A DNA stretch of 64,000 nt, taken from NCBI GenBank assembly GCA_010909165.1, contig MU008201.1:248001-312000 (forward strand). The letters run 5' to 3'. Positions within the stretch are counted from its first letter, which is position 1. Every line of letters begins with the position of its first letter. This document shows, one piece after another, positions 9,590 through 22,839 of the stretch. The notes under the pieces are model-generated. The model had not been told where the DNA came from, made no database searches, and saw only the letters and a list, made by a program, of their open reading frames with translations. Position numbers and translations under genes: made by a program. The stretch comes from Anthoceros angustus (taxonomy: Eukaryota > Streptophyta > Anthocerotopsida > Anthocerotales > Anthocerotaceae).

Positions 9590-12500
9590 AAGACGACTCC
9601 TACCTCCAGCTATTCCAGCATGGGTTCAGGGTAGACGATCGCGGCGGCTAGTTCCCTTTGGCCTCGGGCCCTTTAGTGGGTTGTTCCCCACCACCACGGT
9701 GTTCAGTGTCCATGGGATTCTCTATCTCTTGCATATTTTATAAACCCTCCATGTTCTCCCGTGCGATGCTGTATCTCTGCCTCCATGATGTCCTATCTCT
9801 GCATATTTTATAAAGTCTTCATGTTGTCCCTCCCGGTACTCCAGCAAACATTTTCTTACTGAAAAGATGGAGTGCGCCGAAGGGGTCAGCAAAGCGGGAT
9901 ATACCACCTATTAACAATGGACTGCCGCTGAAGAGCGACATTACAGTAAAAATTTATATTATTCTGGTGTACGGGGCCTTCAAGGTCTTACTATAGTGGG
10001 ATCCAATGCGGACATACACGAACCCGGACAGCTGAGGTCTGCTATCGAGCTTGAAAGGCCTTCCCTGCAGGGCCCATTTTGAGCCACACAAAAAAACAAC
10101 TCTTATATCACGGGCTTTACAAGAAATAAAGCACCAAGTGCCATGACAATCCGGACTCCGGCTTGACAAGTGATGGAGGAACATGAGACTTTTTTATGAA
10201 AAGGAGATGGGAAACTCATTTACCCAAAAGAAGAGGAACAACCCTTATGAGGGCACTAGACCTTGGGGGACTAACCCCCGATAAGTGGTAGAGGAACAAG
10301 AATAATGTGGAGATAGATGATACCATGTCGCTAGTGATTTGAAGGGTTATGTGAACTCATGATCACACCCAAGATGTCACTCTAAAAGGTAGGATACTCC
10401 AAGAGACACTTACATTGTCATATTATTCTAAACATATATCTTGGCCTGGGATCTAGACGAATGTTGCCTATCGACCCTGTGTAGATGGGACTTCCGATGG
10501 GACTTCCGCTTTGCATATTTTTATAAAGTTTCTAAGTTCTCGGGAGATATAACTTAAAAATATGTTATTTAGAATAATAAATATCTTTAAATTAAATTAT
10601 ATATTATTTTGATTTAAATTTAATTTATATTTGAATAAGATTCAAGTATGAGCTTTCAGTACTTGACTCTGTCAAACACATCAAAATCCATCACAAAGAT
10701 CATGATTTGAAACCAGGTTTTGAGATCTAAAAGCTTTAAAAACCGCACCTACGACATATGATTGCTACATAACCTTGTCTGAAAAAAAGGAGTTGTTGGG
10801 CACTTAATATCAAAATAATACTAAAGTAGGATACATATTATGAAAAAAGTAAATAGAATGAACTCACATTGCTCCTCTATACCACAAAGTTTGTAGAACA
10901 TTCATGCCTAAATTTTCAATTCAAAATGGGAAGTTACTTTAGCTCAAGAATATTTATTATATTTTAAAATATATTCTAAAAATCCATATTATTCATATCA
11001 TTATTCAAAACAGAGTACTAAATAATAATTAACAATAAATCTGTGAAAAAACTTGAAATTCGCTTTGGAATAATGGAATCTTTTATTGGAAAGAAACTCT
11101 CACTCACTTGTCCCAACTTTGTACATGATTTTTTGTGCTACCGTTGTCTAGAGGTTAAAGTTTCAAGTGGATACACCGATTTCATAACTTAATGATAGCA
11201 TAAATAAATCAAGCAATCAATCAAAAATAATTTTCTAAATCAGTAATTCTATATTTTTAAATAATTATAAAGTTAAGGAGTAAGATAATTATTGAAAAAA
11301 ATAAGATGATAATTGTAACATTTATTGGAGGATTATCTAAGCCATGACAAAAGACACTATGCTTTTAGTTCAGTAGTTTAACAAGCAGATGATTTATTCT
11401 AGGATATAAACTCTGGTTTTGAGATATATTTAAAGGATATGATATAGATATAATATTAATCATATTATCTCCAAGGAATCAACAATTTGGTAAGCTACAT
11501 ATTATTTTCAGCTTTCTCTTGGGAAGCTGGACAACGGAATCACTTGATGTGCAGCATTAAATAGAGCAGTCGGAAATAACGGTAACTCGCCTTTATGCAG
11601 GCGTATAGACGTTGGCAACTTTGGAGCTTGCAACGAGGTGACCTAAGCCTCCGTGGCATGTCAGCTGGTAGAGTGTGCCCCGTGAGCCCCGTCTCCCAAA
11701 TACTGAGAAGTTATTATGACCTAACAACGGCCCTGCGGTGGGCCATGTACGATATCTCTCTCTACGGCGTAGTCATATGTTATGCGACCATGGTTTCACA
11801 TCCATCACAATTCCGTGCGAAAGACCATGCTGCACCGCGCGGACGCGGCATCGGAAGTGAGTCCCGCGCCCGAGGCCGCTCCTCTTTGGAAAGTTATCAG
11901 CCATACTTAAGCCAAGCACGAAAGAAAGGGGAAGGGGCGCGGTCGCGCTAAGGTCACAAACACAAACCAAAGGGAGGATAAGCAAAACCTTGAATTCGCA
12001 TCAACAGGGCAGGGCGTTGAGCAAATGAAGTTCTCATGGCGATGCTGATGTGCCAATCCACCTGCCTGCACTTCGAGGACACTCTGTTACATCTGCGTGC
12101 CCGGGACAAGCCCCATTGCCTACCGACCATGGAGCAGCCAAGGATCTGAGCGCGAGGTTATCGCGCACGACACATCACCGCGCGGTAGCGCCACGTTACC
12201 CATATCACTCATGGCATGCTGACATCCTTTCTCTCCCTCTCTCTTGTCTGCACTTGCGTAGGAGAGAGAAATTCTGCGTTTTTAGGAGACGGGAATGTGC
12301 GCAGCCCTGCAGCAAAGAGAGAGACCAAGTCAATAAAAAGCAGGAAATCAGCCTTGACGAAGAATCAACCTAATTGAAGTCGAAGCAAGGAGTGCGACGT
12401 TCTTCGTTGCGAGGCCCTCAGACTTCAGACTACGAGCAGTCCGTCTCTTCACAACAAGGCTGATGGTTTGCTTGAGGAGATTGGTTGCTTCGTCCCTGGA

Positions 12501-12690
12501 CAATGCAGATGGCTGGTTACCACTGCATTTCAGCAGGTGACATTTGGGAGGGAAAACATGCACTGCTGGGGTCGGTGGAAGAATGATGAGCTGCAGGGAG
12601 TCAGGCAGCGCACTGAACTGAACTGGTATGTCCTACCACCCTCATCATGTGACTGGTTACAGGATCGTATTCTTACCCGATTGCAATCGG
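9590..12690. other. Gene-free spacer with an AT-rich block and short direct repeats
   Basis: No supported gene was found. A repeated motif with CTATCTCT(T)GCATATTTTATAAA occurs at about 9721-9760 and 9793-9830, and a shorter form is near 10508-10544. From about 10540 to 11520 the sequence is strongly AT-rich with stops in every frame. From 11590 to 12690 it returns to normal composition. Short open frames there have no recognisable motifs. Confidence 0.6.
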
Positions 12691-12796
12691 TATGCCAGCA
12701 CAGATCTCTATTGAAGTTCTGACCTCAATGAGTTTTCTCCACATGCATGTTCCACCAGAGGAAAGGCTCTCCACAAGGAGATACTCTCACACCCGA

Positions 12797-14262
12797 ATGG
12801 CAGAGTTCGGCAGTGGGGCATGGAACTCCAAGTTGGTGGCCACATTATGCCTGTTGCTATCGCTGGTCCAGTCCAACTGTGCTGCATCCTCATGGTGCAC
12901 ACGTGCTTTCACCCCAGCAACATGTCCTGACCCTCCAACTTTCGACTCCATCGACCTGAAAGCCTACACCGGCGTCTGGTACGAGATAGGTAGCACTGCT
13001 CGCTTCAAGCTTTCCCAAGAAGGAGTAACCTGCGTGTCGGCCCACTACACCTTCACCAAGCCGGCAAATTCAACATCCGGCATCACCATCGGCGTAAAGA
13101 ACCGAGGAATTCAGGTAAAACCCTAGCTCATGCATTCTCCCAGTGACAAGTGCTCCCACTCACGATCAACGCAGGAAGAGATGCATACTTCACCAACAGA
13201 GCTGGTTCCACCCGTACGCAGGTCGTCGGCCCGCTTGCCAAGGCTGGCATATCTCAAATAGATCTCGCATCCGTCGGCGCTTGCAACGCAGCCAGGTCAA
13301 TTTGCTCTGAGCTAGGACCTACCGGCCAGATCTCAGCAGCGCTCTCCCAGGTAGAACTCTACCTCCCTCCACAAAACCCTGGCTCCTCCAGAACCATTCT
13401 ATGCCACGCCTGATCCGATTTCCTCATCTTGAATCCAATCCAGGTGAGAGCACTGACGAGGCATCTCCAACCAAGCTCCGTCCACACATTCACCGCAGCC
13501 ACATCCAAAATCCAGAACGCCGTGAGCAGCCTGGCCGTGGGACTGAACGACCTGGAATCCAAGATCCGTCAGATCCAACAGCGAGCCTCCAAGCTCCTGC
13601 AAGGGGCCGGAAAGAAGGCACTCCAGCTGCAGCGCCTCACGGCAACGGCCTCGCAGGTCAGGTCCCAGGCCCTGTCCCTGGAGAAGAGCGTGGAATCCAT
13701 CGACTCGGCCCGATCCCAGCTCATCTCCGCCGCGGAAGCCTTGCTCCCGAGCAACCCGTTCGCGGCCGGCAAGCTCACATCCGCCGCCGTCGCCATCGCC
13801 GCCGAGCAGAGAAGCATCTCGCGCAGCCTTGCCGACATCCAGGCGGAGACGGCGTTCGCCATCTCCGCCGGCAGCAAACTGGTATCCGCCGACGATACCC
13901 GGCCGCTCACCGAGGCGTTCGGATTGGGCGTGGGCGTGCAGGACCGCACCTCCCCGGGTAAGCTAACCTTATACTTCCCGCAACCCGGCCACAAGCAGGG
14001 GACGGGGCCGTACTGGATAGCAGCGGCGACGGGCGAGGCCGCGTCCGGCTACGACGCCGCCCTGGTAGTGAACTGCGAACCGGGTCCGTCGGGCACGGTG
14101 TCCAAGTCCGTGTTCGTACTGTCGCGCAAGACCAGTCTGCCCATGGCGGTGGTGAACAGCTTGCTCACCTTGGCCACAAACTACGGATTTGATTTCGATT
14201 GTGAGGACCCCTTTATCTTTACATCTCACGGAGGCAAATGGTGCGCCCAAGCCTCCTCGTGA
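12797..14262 (+). CDS. Secreted lipocalin-like protein with a long helical insert
   Basis: The proposed CDS is join(12797..13114, 13222..13350, 13444..14262), 421 aa. The start at 12797 gives a signal-peptide-like N-terminus with hydrophobic core LVATLCLLLSL. Residues 51-105 hold lipocalin strand A (DLKAYTGVWYEIG, the GxW motif) and a following SAHYTF strand. Residues 321-377 hold the barrel's last part: GKLTLYFPQ, GPYWIAAATG, YDAALVVNCEP and VFVLSRKTSLP, matching the late YWV...Y.YA.V...LWILSR pattern of lipocalins. Between them lie about 200 residues, most of it Ala/Ser/Gln/Lys-rich helix or coiled coil (about 150-300). Lipocalins bind small hydrophobic ligands. Donors at 13115 and 13351 and the acceptor at 13443 are clean. 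The first acceptor is uncertain: AG at 13174 would leave the reading frame, while AG at 13221 keeps it, so I chose 13221. An intact Cys pair near the C-terminus (402 and 416) could be a disulfide. Confidence 0.75.
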
Positions 14263-17230
14263 TGGGCTGACCACAAGTGTCCCCATTGTAAACTTGCTAA
14301 ACATCTGGATGACAAGCACGGAATGAAATAGTGGGACACATTTTTGCTAAGAATGTTTTTTCTTTCGTTTGTCAAGGCAATCTGTCTCATAGAGTGCTCG
14401 GGAATTTGCAAACACCGTTGAATAATTCAATATAAGGACATAAGAGTCTTCATCTATTCTAAAATTGTTCTAAAACTATTTATATAAAGGATGTTAAAAT
14501 ATTAAACTATATATAATATTAAATACAATAAAATTCTAGACTAGCAGCAATGTTCGAAAATTGTTGAATTTTATTTAATAAAAACCCCTATTTCACTATT
14601 AAGAACATATTGGAGGACGACATTACGTTTGCATAACAAGATTCTATAAGATAGATCGCCTCTACCTTTTGCCTTCTTGTAGACCGACATTACGTCTATT
14701 CTTTCTTTTGTTTCTACGGGTGACTTGGATGCGGAGTAGCCGGCTTTAGCTAATAGTTTAAACTAAAAGGGAACTAAAACGAGAAGACAATCCTAGCCTA
14801 TCCAGCTATGTGAACTATGTTGAGTGGGTTCCTGAAATGCGCCTGCAATCGTGTGTAGAGGAGCAACAAGCGAAAGGCATTGGGTAATCTATGTAGCCTG
14901 CACAACGTTGATTCCAACATCATGAGTGTCGCTTGCATTAGGGTCACCACCCATGGAGTTGTGAATGGCCTTGCTGGGGTCAGTGTACCTGAACATGCTC
15001 ATGCAAAAGAAGGGGGGTATCCTCGCTTAAGCTAGATGTTCACAAGCTTGAAGCCGGGTAGTGAGATTCTGCAACGCCTTCTTGACCTAAAAGCTTTCAA
15101 ACAAACCTTTGAGCACAAGCAGGAAACGATGTACTCATCCACCTTTCTACGTGGTGAAGGGTGCAAAGGGACTTCCAGTACTCTCGAAGGACGTCTACAT
15201 AGATCTCCCATCACAATCCGTGACGAGGAGCTCCACTGCATGCTTCCAAGCTCGGGATTGCATTCTCCACCTACCTCCATCAAGGTAGATTCATTGGCCG
15301 TCGAACGCATCACTTGAACCAAGCACCCATCACAATCAATTGCTGGGACTTTTGTTCACCTCGTCATGCAGTGGGCCATATGGTCTTGAGCTTCTTCGTG
15401 TGTCCTGAGGTGGATCCAAAGGCCATAATAATGATGGGCCTGCCTCAAACACAGTGCAAGATGGACTCTTTAATCTTTTGCTCAATCTCGTCACCGGGGA
15501 CTTACTCAACTCAATTGTCCTTGGCGGCTTTAGTTTCCCATTTTATTGAGAAATACGATTTGGTTTAGTTGGGTGCCTCAATGTATTGACAGCATTTTGC
15601 TAGCGCTTGACCAACCTGAGAGCAGCCCAATCAAAGCCTCTTATCTATAAGGCGTCCGGACAAATGTCAATGATGAATGCTTGCAGTCAAATCGCGGAGC
15701 ATACAAGTAATAAATTTGGATGTCCACTTCTGAATCGATCTACAAGCCGTCAAGATTGAGCTCAAGAATGGCTACTTTGACGTTGATCGTTCTCATGGTA
15801 AATGTAGCACGATGTGCGGTCTGGATGTTGGGCTATACCTAGAACCCAGATACAGTTACAAACTAAACTACAGCTTGCAAATTAATGGATATTTACTCAT
15901 ATATACCTAGTATATACGATAACTAAGGGGGTCACTATGTACAAGTGAATTATCTAAATACTAAACTATTATAGCTGAGTATGTTAAACGAGGCCCATTC
16001 GATGGTACGTTTGCCATTCCATCGGTTATGGGACAAGGAAGAAATACATGTCCGCCGTATGCAGATAGATATTCGGTATAAAGATGCCTTCAAGACTTAA
16101 TAATGCAATATAGAATCGTGAAGTACTATTTACTTAGCAACATAATACAAATTGTATTGCTAAACAAAACTGTTTTAAGATTGTGTCCCCTTCATTCATG
16201 ATACTATCGTGCAATTGGCGGGCTTTAGGATGGTTACAATTTTCAGACTATCATCCTTGTAAGTAATGAGAACCCATTCTAGTATCAATTTCTTTGGTTG
16301 TTCAATGGGTTCACTGGGCAACTTAGCCAGCTAAACGGATGCATATGGAAATTAGGACAACAAGAAAATAACTTCTCTTTCGAGAAAACGTGTAACATCT
16401 TTCGCACACAATAGTGCATGAGATGTGTAGGCATCTGCTACTCAGCTAAAAATGAATTCAACAACATTGGAATATAGTTGAATAAATTGTAATTGCAACA
16501 CACACAAAAACTTCATTCCAAGACACAGCATCTTCACGCCCACCATCTCGCCTTTACTTCCGCTTTAGCTGATGATGACACCTTCAACGGTTTCAATCAC
16601 ACTACAGGAGCGAAGTTAGGGCTACGCCGCGTCATCACACTACGGAGACTATGTATATCCAATTTATCACTAATTGCATATCTACCATAAGCAGGTTCCA
16701 TGTATGTAACCTAACTACTATATTATCATAGTCACTCTGCTCATTCATGCTTTTTTACAGTTACATAAAACCTTGAATCAGTCCATGTTTGTGACAATAC
16801 TTTGCAAGACCTTCAGCTTGTACAACTAACAACCAAATGTTTTGATTTATAATCTGATTAGTTACCTTCAATTTGAGGAGCATGAACAACTTGAAAGATA
16901 ATATACACTTTAGATGTGGAAGCAATACACATATACAGCAATACTGTAGAATTAAGAAGGGAATAAGATGTAGATTTGGTAGTAGACAACGACATGTTAA
17001 AAAGGTTCATTGAAAAAACAATCATAGTATCAAACCTACTAGTGTCAAACAATTCCTCGAACTCGCCATTCCATCGGCTCTAGATTTGGCTCAAATCAGA
17101 ACGTCATCATCTTACGTCGTTGATCATCTCACGTTGTTGTCAAATGAAGAATCATCATCATCATTTTGCATTGTGCTTGAATTTTCATGATTGCCGGACC
17201 TATTCAAACTACATGCTTAATTCTCCTAGA
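14263..17230. other. Gene-free spacer
   Basis: No supported gene was found. About 14430-14620 is AT-rich and may include the lipocalin 3' UTR. Open stretches around 14890-15570 exist on both strands but are broken by stops and match no family I recognise. They may be an old decayed insertion. The rest (15600-17230) is AT-rich with only short frames. Confidence 0.5.
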
Positions 17231-17241
17231 ATCCTGCTCGC

Positions 17242-18640
17242 TTGCCTAATTGCTCTTCAAACGAGCTACGATGGCGCCCACAAATTTGGCCACCGATGAT
17301 GGTTCAGGGTATTGGTTTGTGGATAACATTGAATCTCGAAGCAGCTAACCACATTGGCCAAGAGCAGAATGAGGAAGCTGTACTAGAGGAGCTCCACGTG
17401 CACGGAGAAGATTCGGAGGAGCAAAACGAGGACGATTTGGAGGAGTAGAAAGAGGACGATTTGGAGAAGCAAAACGAGGACGATTTGGAAGGAAGATGGA
17501 GAGCTGGTTTTAAAGAAGTTGAAGACAAGTTCGAGCAATGGAGTATAGGTCGGGCCAGTCACTTGTTCTTGGAAGCGAGGTGCAAACTACATTGGTAGCA
17601 ATCCATCCTATTAAGACGATGTTAGACTATGTGGTAGATCGTATGGGGCGGGGAGCTGTCTTTTCTACAATGGGGAGACCGGAGGAGAATCTAGCATAAA
17701 CCATCGAAGTGGAGAAGATTGAAAAAATGGAAAATAATGATTCTGATACTGCCTTCGGTGGTGCAGAATACGACACTTGGAAAGAAGCCTGTACTCGAAT
17801 ACGAAGATTAGCAACAACAAAGTTGGATGTGCACGGGGCATGGAACGCTCACAGTTTGGAGCGAAGATGCGAGTTAATAAATGTGATTGCCTCAGAATTT
17901 CCCACCGTGATTAACAAGTCTTTGATCAGGGAAAGGTTTTCTTCTCAATTCATGCGCAGCAGGCATAAGGCCTTGAACAAGGCCATGGAGCTTTAGGCCA
18001 TGACGATTGTGACCACTGGAAGACGAGCCAAAGGATAAGAAAGCTAATATACCTTGTCAGGCAGAGCCAGCATTTTTTGACAAAAGCATGAAAGCAGAAG
18101 TTGCAATTCTAAGGAGAAAAAATGCTAGAGAAAATATTGAAATCAAACAGCAAAAGTACACTGCTTCCGCTCGGAGCAAGGGGAGTAGTAATTCTCTTGG
18201 GCGGGGTGGCGAGAGGCGTCTACGAAGTTCCTTCAAGAAGAAATGGGGAAAGAGTCCAACGTGGGCAGAACTAGCATATGCAGCAAAGCATGGTCTTAGT
18301 AACATGGGCGATTTCTTAACTACACATATGAATCCTGCTAATATGGTACTCGATGGAGAAACATTAGAAGCAGAGACTGTGGACATGGAACATATCCGTG
18401 CAAATGGTGCCTGTCAATCTGGTAGCTATAGAACCGAAAGCTGTGGCATTGGAAGCAGAGCAATCAGAAAATGTGGCAGGCCCATCTTCTAATACAAGAC
18501 CATGCGAGGCATGTACAAAGCAACAGCCTGTAGTTGCTGCCTCTGTTAAGAGGAAGAGGAAGGTGGCCACAAAAACACCTAACAAGAAACAAAAGCTGGG
18601 CACTTTATGCCCATTCCCAATAGGTATCACTAAGTATTAG
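17242..18640 (+). pseudogene. Degraded gene of unknown function with acidic octapeptide repeats
   Basis: Several open segments sit in line on the plus strand but in different frames. One at 17271 starts MAPTNLATDDGSGYWFVDN and stops after 25 codons. A 24-bp unit encoding EEQNEDDL then occurs three times (about 17416-17487), with a TAG in the second unit. An open stretch at 17709-17996 includes WKEACTRIRRLATTKLDVHG. From about 18030 to 18492 a basic, helical segment includes KKKWGKSPTWAELAYAAKHG. No family is recognised. It could be a multi-exon gene whose introns I cannot place, but the stop inside the repeat favours decay. Confidence 0.35.
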
Positions 18641-21565
18641 ATCACACAGATATCTGCGCCCTTTGTAGATGCCAGCATCACCTGAACATGTAACAGAATG
18701 AACTCTACTGGAAATGTAAAATGTATCTGGACTATGTCTTGCTGTACTCGCACACTGTGATTGTGAGGAAGGTGTCAATGCTATCCGTGTGGTGTCTGTG
18801 CTGCTGAAAAGTGAATTCGCTCAATAAAGGTGGCCTTGTCGGAGTCGAGGTACTCCGAAATGCCAATGCTGCCAATTCTCGAATGCATGTGAGGAAGGGT
18901 GCACACAAGTTAACCATTCAATATGTTTAATGTGGTGGATTCCTTGCAGAAACTTGAGCTGGGCACATGCTTCCACTTTCCTGTAGACAAACATGAACAG
19001 AATTTCAGCAACCTGCCATCCGAGGAGATATTTGATCCGGTTTTCTGCATCGGCTTCTTCTTCGTCTCCTTCCCCTGCTGCTGTTGGTCCTGCTGAGGCT
19101 GCCAGAAGCCTGGTGTCCAAGGTATGAAGAGTTCGAAGTAGAGCTAGCTCAAACAGCTGGTGTCCTTAGATGAATGTTGGAGCTCGCATTTTTACCTACA
19201 AGTCCTCCCTTCTATTGCTAGCTTCATGGACACAACTAGGTGCATAATTTATATAGATTTAGTGAATGTACAGAATTTATATAGATTTCAAAGTATACAT
19301 CCAATCCCGTACTGGTGATCTAGAGTAATCCCGTAGGACACTAACAATTGGTGGCCCCACTTTGACTATTGTCGTAAAAGTTACCTCGGCCGATTTGTTT
19401 GTCTCTTTTATACTCGATGCTTTTCAAAATAGTGTCCTTTCCGCTTTGGCTGCCTGGAGAGTGTTTGTGAGAAAGCCAAAAGGTGCTCAAATAATGAAGG
19501 CAAACTTAAAGCCAATGTGTGTGCTTTCACTGTAAATACAAAGTCGCATAGGCTTTCAAACTATTGTGTGATAGAGACATATTGGGAACTCTAGAATATC
19601 CCAAAGTCTTTATTTTTTCATAAAAATAATTCAAAATTAGTGGCACAAGGATTTTACTTGGCTGGACGGATTTGGAGATATTTTGATGAATCATTAAATT
19701 ATTAACTTGTTTGATCACTAGTTTGGTTCCGGTTTAACAGTAGTTGTTTGTTTTTGTTTGGTCCTTGGACGATTGCACTCTTGCGAGGACAACACGCCGT
19801 TGTATCATACGCAAGATTAGGGCATCGGGCCAAGGGCAAAAGCAAAGTGCGTAAACATTTCGGTTCCTTCCGCTCTCACGGTGTACATATGTCGTGTGGC
19901 TCCATCGATGCCTCACACCTGGCACTAGCCTGAATTCGCACGCGCTCTGAGATTTCCTCGATTTACATGGCTTACCTGTCCCCTGTGTCTGTAACTGTGT
20001 GCCGTGGAGGTGGCTGATTGTAATTCGGTTCCTCAATCCCACCAGGACCTGCCACCTGTTTTCTTCCTCCTTGGGGCATCTTGAATTTGCGTGTCCTACC
20101 CTGGCGCCAGCGGCTCTGCCTCTTCCTGACCAGCACTCCTGCTTCATGAATCATGATCAACCAGTTCCATACGAATGTCCAGTGGATTGTCCACAGAGTA
20201 GCTTGTGTGTGTGGCCGGGCCGCCGGTCGTCAGTCCCCAAAAGGCAAGACGACGGCATTGAATTAGAAAACAGTCGGAGGCAACGAAGGATGGTAGATGG
20301 TGATTTTTCGAACTGGCTGTCGGAACCACACAGTTCAGAGTACAGATTTGTCGTATCCGATGGTGGGCTGTTCTGCATCTTTGCAGTGACGGCGACGCCA
20401 CACCCTGACAGGCAGCACTAGGGCTAGGGCATGGCTCCCTGCTCCAGGATGTACTGCACATGCCAGGCGCCCACATTGATGAATATGTACCACTACATAT
20501 ATCCCTGCAGGCTGTAGAGAGATAATAGCCACCTCAAAAATCTGATAACGCCCAGATTGCACCAGATTGCAAGCCCTGAAAAGCAAATGTTGACGCCAGT
20601 CAAGCCGGAAATGCGGAACTCAAGCCAAGTGAAGGCCGGAATGCTGGAATACAGGCCACCAGGCCCTCTGACACCAGGCGCACCGAAAGCGTGGTGGAAT
20701 GCCCATCGTTCACCAGCCTCCGGTACGGACAGCTGTTCAGACAGAGATGTACAGTAGGGTGAGTGCTTTGCTGCATTGTACTGTTTCTACTTGCGTGCGC
20801 ATTGTCCAGGCTCCAGCTGATCACAGTCTGACCTATTCCTGCGTAACTGGCCAAATTAGGGTGACGGCTGTTTCTGTCTCCTAGGCTCTCCTGGGGAACT
20901 GCACACTTGGAAGCCAGTCGGGGTGAACAGGTGTCTCTCTGCCGTCCAGTGTCGGCATTTCCTGGACCCCAGATTTGCGTTCTAGCAAGCGCCCACCGAC
21001 GGTGGGGTCCCACAGCAGCAGAGGGATATGCGGAAGTGGAAGGAGTAGGGCTGCTGGATGACATATGTTCCTGGTGGCGGTGAACATGGCAGGAGACGGA
21101 TAAGACAAGAGATCTTTTATTCGCATTACCAGCCCTGGTGCGTGTCCTTGAATGCATTGGTACCATTCACATGATTTTGAAGGTACTTTGGGCTTGAACA
21201 TTGGAGTATTTCAAACGCTACAGAGCTTCAGAGTTTGACAATGTGCTTGATTCAAGGGATATTCTACTTGCAGACTGCTGAATCCTGATAACAGAGATGG
21301 GCTGATTAGAAGATGAGCCAGTGGCGGGTTTTTAGAGGTGCCTGGCTGAAGGAGATTTATCTACATAGCTAGAGAACAGCACAGCGAGGTGCCGGAAGTG
21401 GCATGCCTTCCCGCTGCTAAATGCACCAAGCCAGATACAAACTACATAACATTGCCTGGCAGTGGCACAGCAAGTTGCAGGCACAGGCACATTAATGCAA
21501 TCCTGCTGGAAGCACCAGCACCAGCAATACCAAGCAAAACTAGCTACAATGACAAATGTACGAAT
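18641..21565. other. Intergenic; possible gene remnant on the minus strand near 18.8-19.1 kb
   Basis: A minus-strand open segment (18821-19120) has an acidic start and a segment IKYLLGWQVAEILFMFVYRK that looks protein-like, but it has no recognised domain and no continuation. Elsewhere there are only short overlapping frames. No RNA gene or transposon signature was seen. The last few hundred bases (to 21565) probably contain the 3' UTR of the root-cap-domain gene. Confidence 0.4.
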
Positions 21566-22714
21566 CTAGCGACGGCAGACGAGGCCCTGGTTGCTCTCCG
21601 TGTTGCAGGAGATCTGGGGGAGGCTGCCAAGGTGCTCGGCAGAGGAGATGCCGTTGAACCTGGTGGCAGCGCAGTCAGGAGCCATGAGATGGGATGAGGA
21701 GAACAATCCCTCGTGGTGGAGAGTCCTCATGCTCTGGCCTGGCTTCAGCTCTGTTGTGTGGGTGAAGTCGGGGCGGTAGGTTTGGCCGAGCACGCCGTTC
21801 ACGCTCGGGGAGAGGGAGTGGAAGTTGAAGCTGAGCTCCAGATGGGCGAAGCAGTTGTCGGCGGTGATGCCGTAGTTGTGCTTGATGTTCTCCTCCTGGG
21901 TCACTGGCACCACATGCACCTGGAGAGTGAACTGGTTCTCCACCTCCACTGTGAGGAAATTGGTGGCCTCGGTCCTGCTGATCCTCACCCCGTCGTAGGG
22001 AGCAGCCCAGACCGACCCTGTGCCGGGTGGAAGAACAATGGGGCTGGCATCGAAGCCCAAGGTGAAATGGTCCACTTCGTTGTCAAAGCTGGCAACCTGC
22101 ACGCCACAACCCTTTCTGGTCATTGCTGCAGATCAGGAGCTCAAAATTTGAAAGATGAGCCAGGAAACAAATGAACGCAAAGATGGCCGATTCCCTCTCA
22201 CAGAGTTGTTAGCTCACCACATCGGCACCAATGTAAAGCTGGTGATCGCCGAAGAGGATACCCAAGGACTGCACCCAGGTGAAGTCCCGGTGCATCCCCT
22301 CGTTCCTCCTCCCGATGAAGTGGGCATTGATGTGGAGGTTGTTATCGGACACCAGGCAGAAATCCGCGTCCTTGTGACCGTGGAAGTAGAAAGCCACACC
22401 ATCTCCTCCGACCAGGGCGGGATCTCCACACACACCTCCATACTTATAACACTCTGCAATGCACCGCAACCTTAACAGTCAGCATCACGACGCAGTGCGA
22501 AACGAGGTCCACAATCTCCACAACACCCACAGAACTCTCCAATGCTCCATCACGGCATCAACATCCACCGCAACCACAACAGAAAACCCAACAAAACCCA
22601 CAAATGAACCGGAAGCAACAACACCAACTCAGCCGTACTTTTCCATGCCGCGACCCCCTGCAGAGCAGAGAGGACCAGAAGCGCGGAAGCAAGCAGAGCA
22701 GATCCGGAGGCCAT
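21566..22714 (-). CDS. Root-cap-domain (LEA-related) secreted protein, copy A
   Basis: The model is three exons on the minus strand: 22639-22714, 22218-22453 and 21566-22096, 280 aa. All junctions are GT-AG and in frame (phase 1 then phase 0). Exon 1 encodes a signal peptide (MASGSALLASALLVLSALQ, ending AAW). Exon 2 holds the family's most conserved block: CYKYGGVCGDP, GGDGVAFYFHGHKDADFCLV, NLHINAHFIGRR, and FTWVQSLGILFGDHQLYIGA. Exon 3 continues with VDHFTLGFDASPI, HNYGITADNCFAHLELSF and GVLGQTYRPDF. These match the Root_cap (PF06830) family, which in seed plants is expressed in root caps and other tissues and is thought to act outside the cell. The biochemical role is unknown. A TATA-like TTTATAG lies about 110 bp upstream of the ATG. 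Confidence 0.88.
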
Positions 22715-22819
22715 GGCACACGAGCTCCGAAGACGCAGCTGCCCGAGGAAGCAGGGTGAGGGACAGGGAGGACCGGTGTGCTTCCTAGAGGCGCTGGTAC
22801 TGCAATGTGGCAATGCCTC

Positions 22820-22830
22820 CGACTATAAAC
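22820..22830 (-). promoter_or_regulatory. TATA box of root-cap-domain gene A
   Basis: The minus strand reads GTTTATAGTC at about 22821-22830, roughly 110 bp upstream of the ATG at 22714. The paralogue has a TATA element at nearly the same distance, which supports the assignment. Confidence 0.5.
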
Positions 22831-22839
22831 GAGGCGGCA

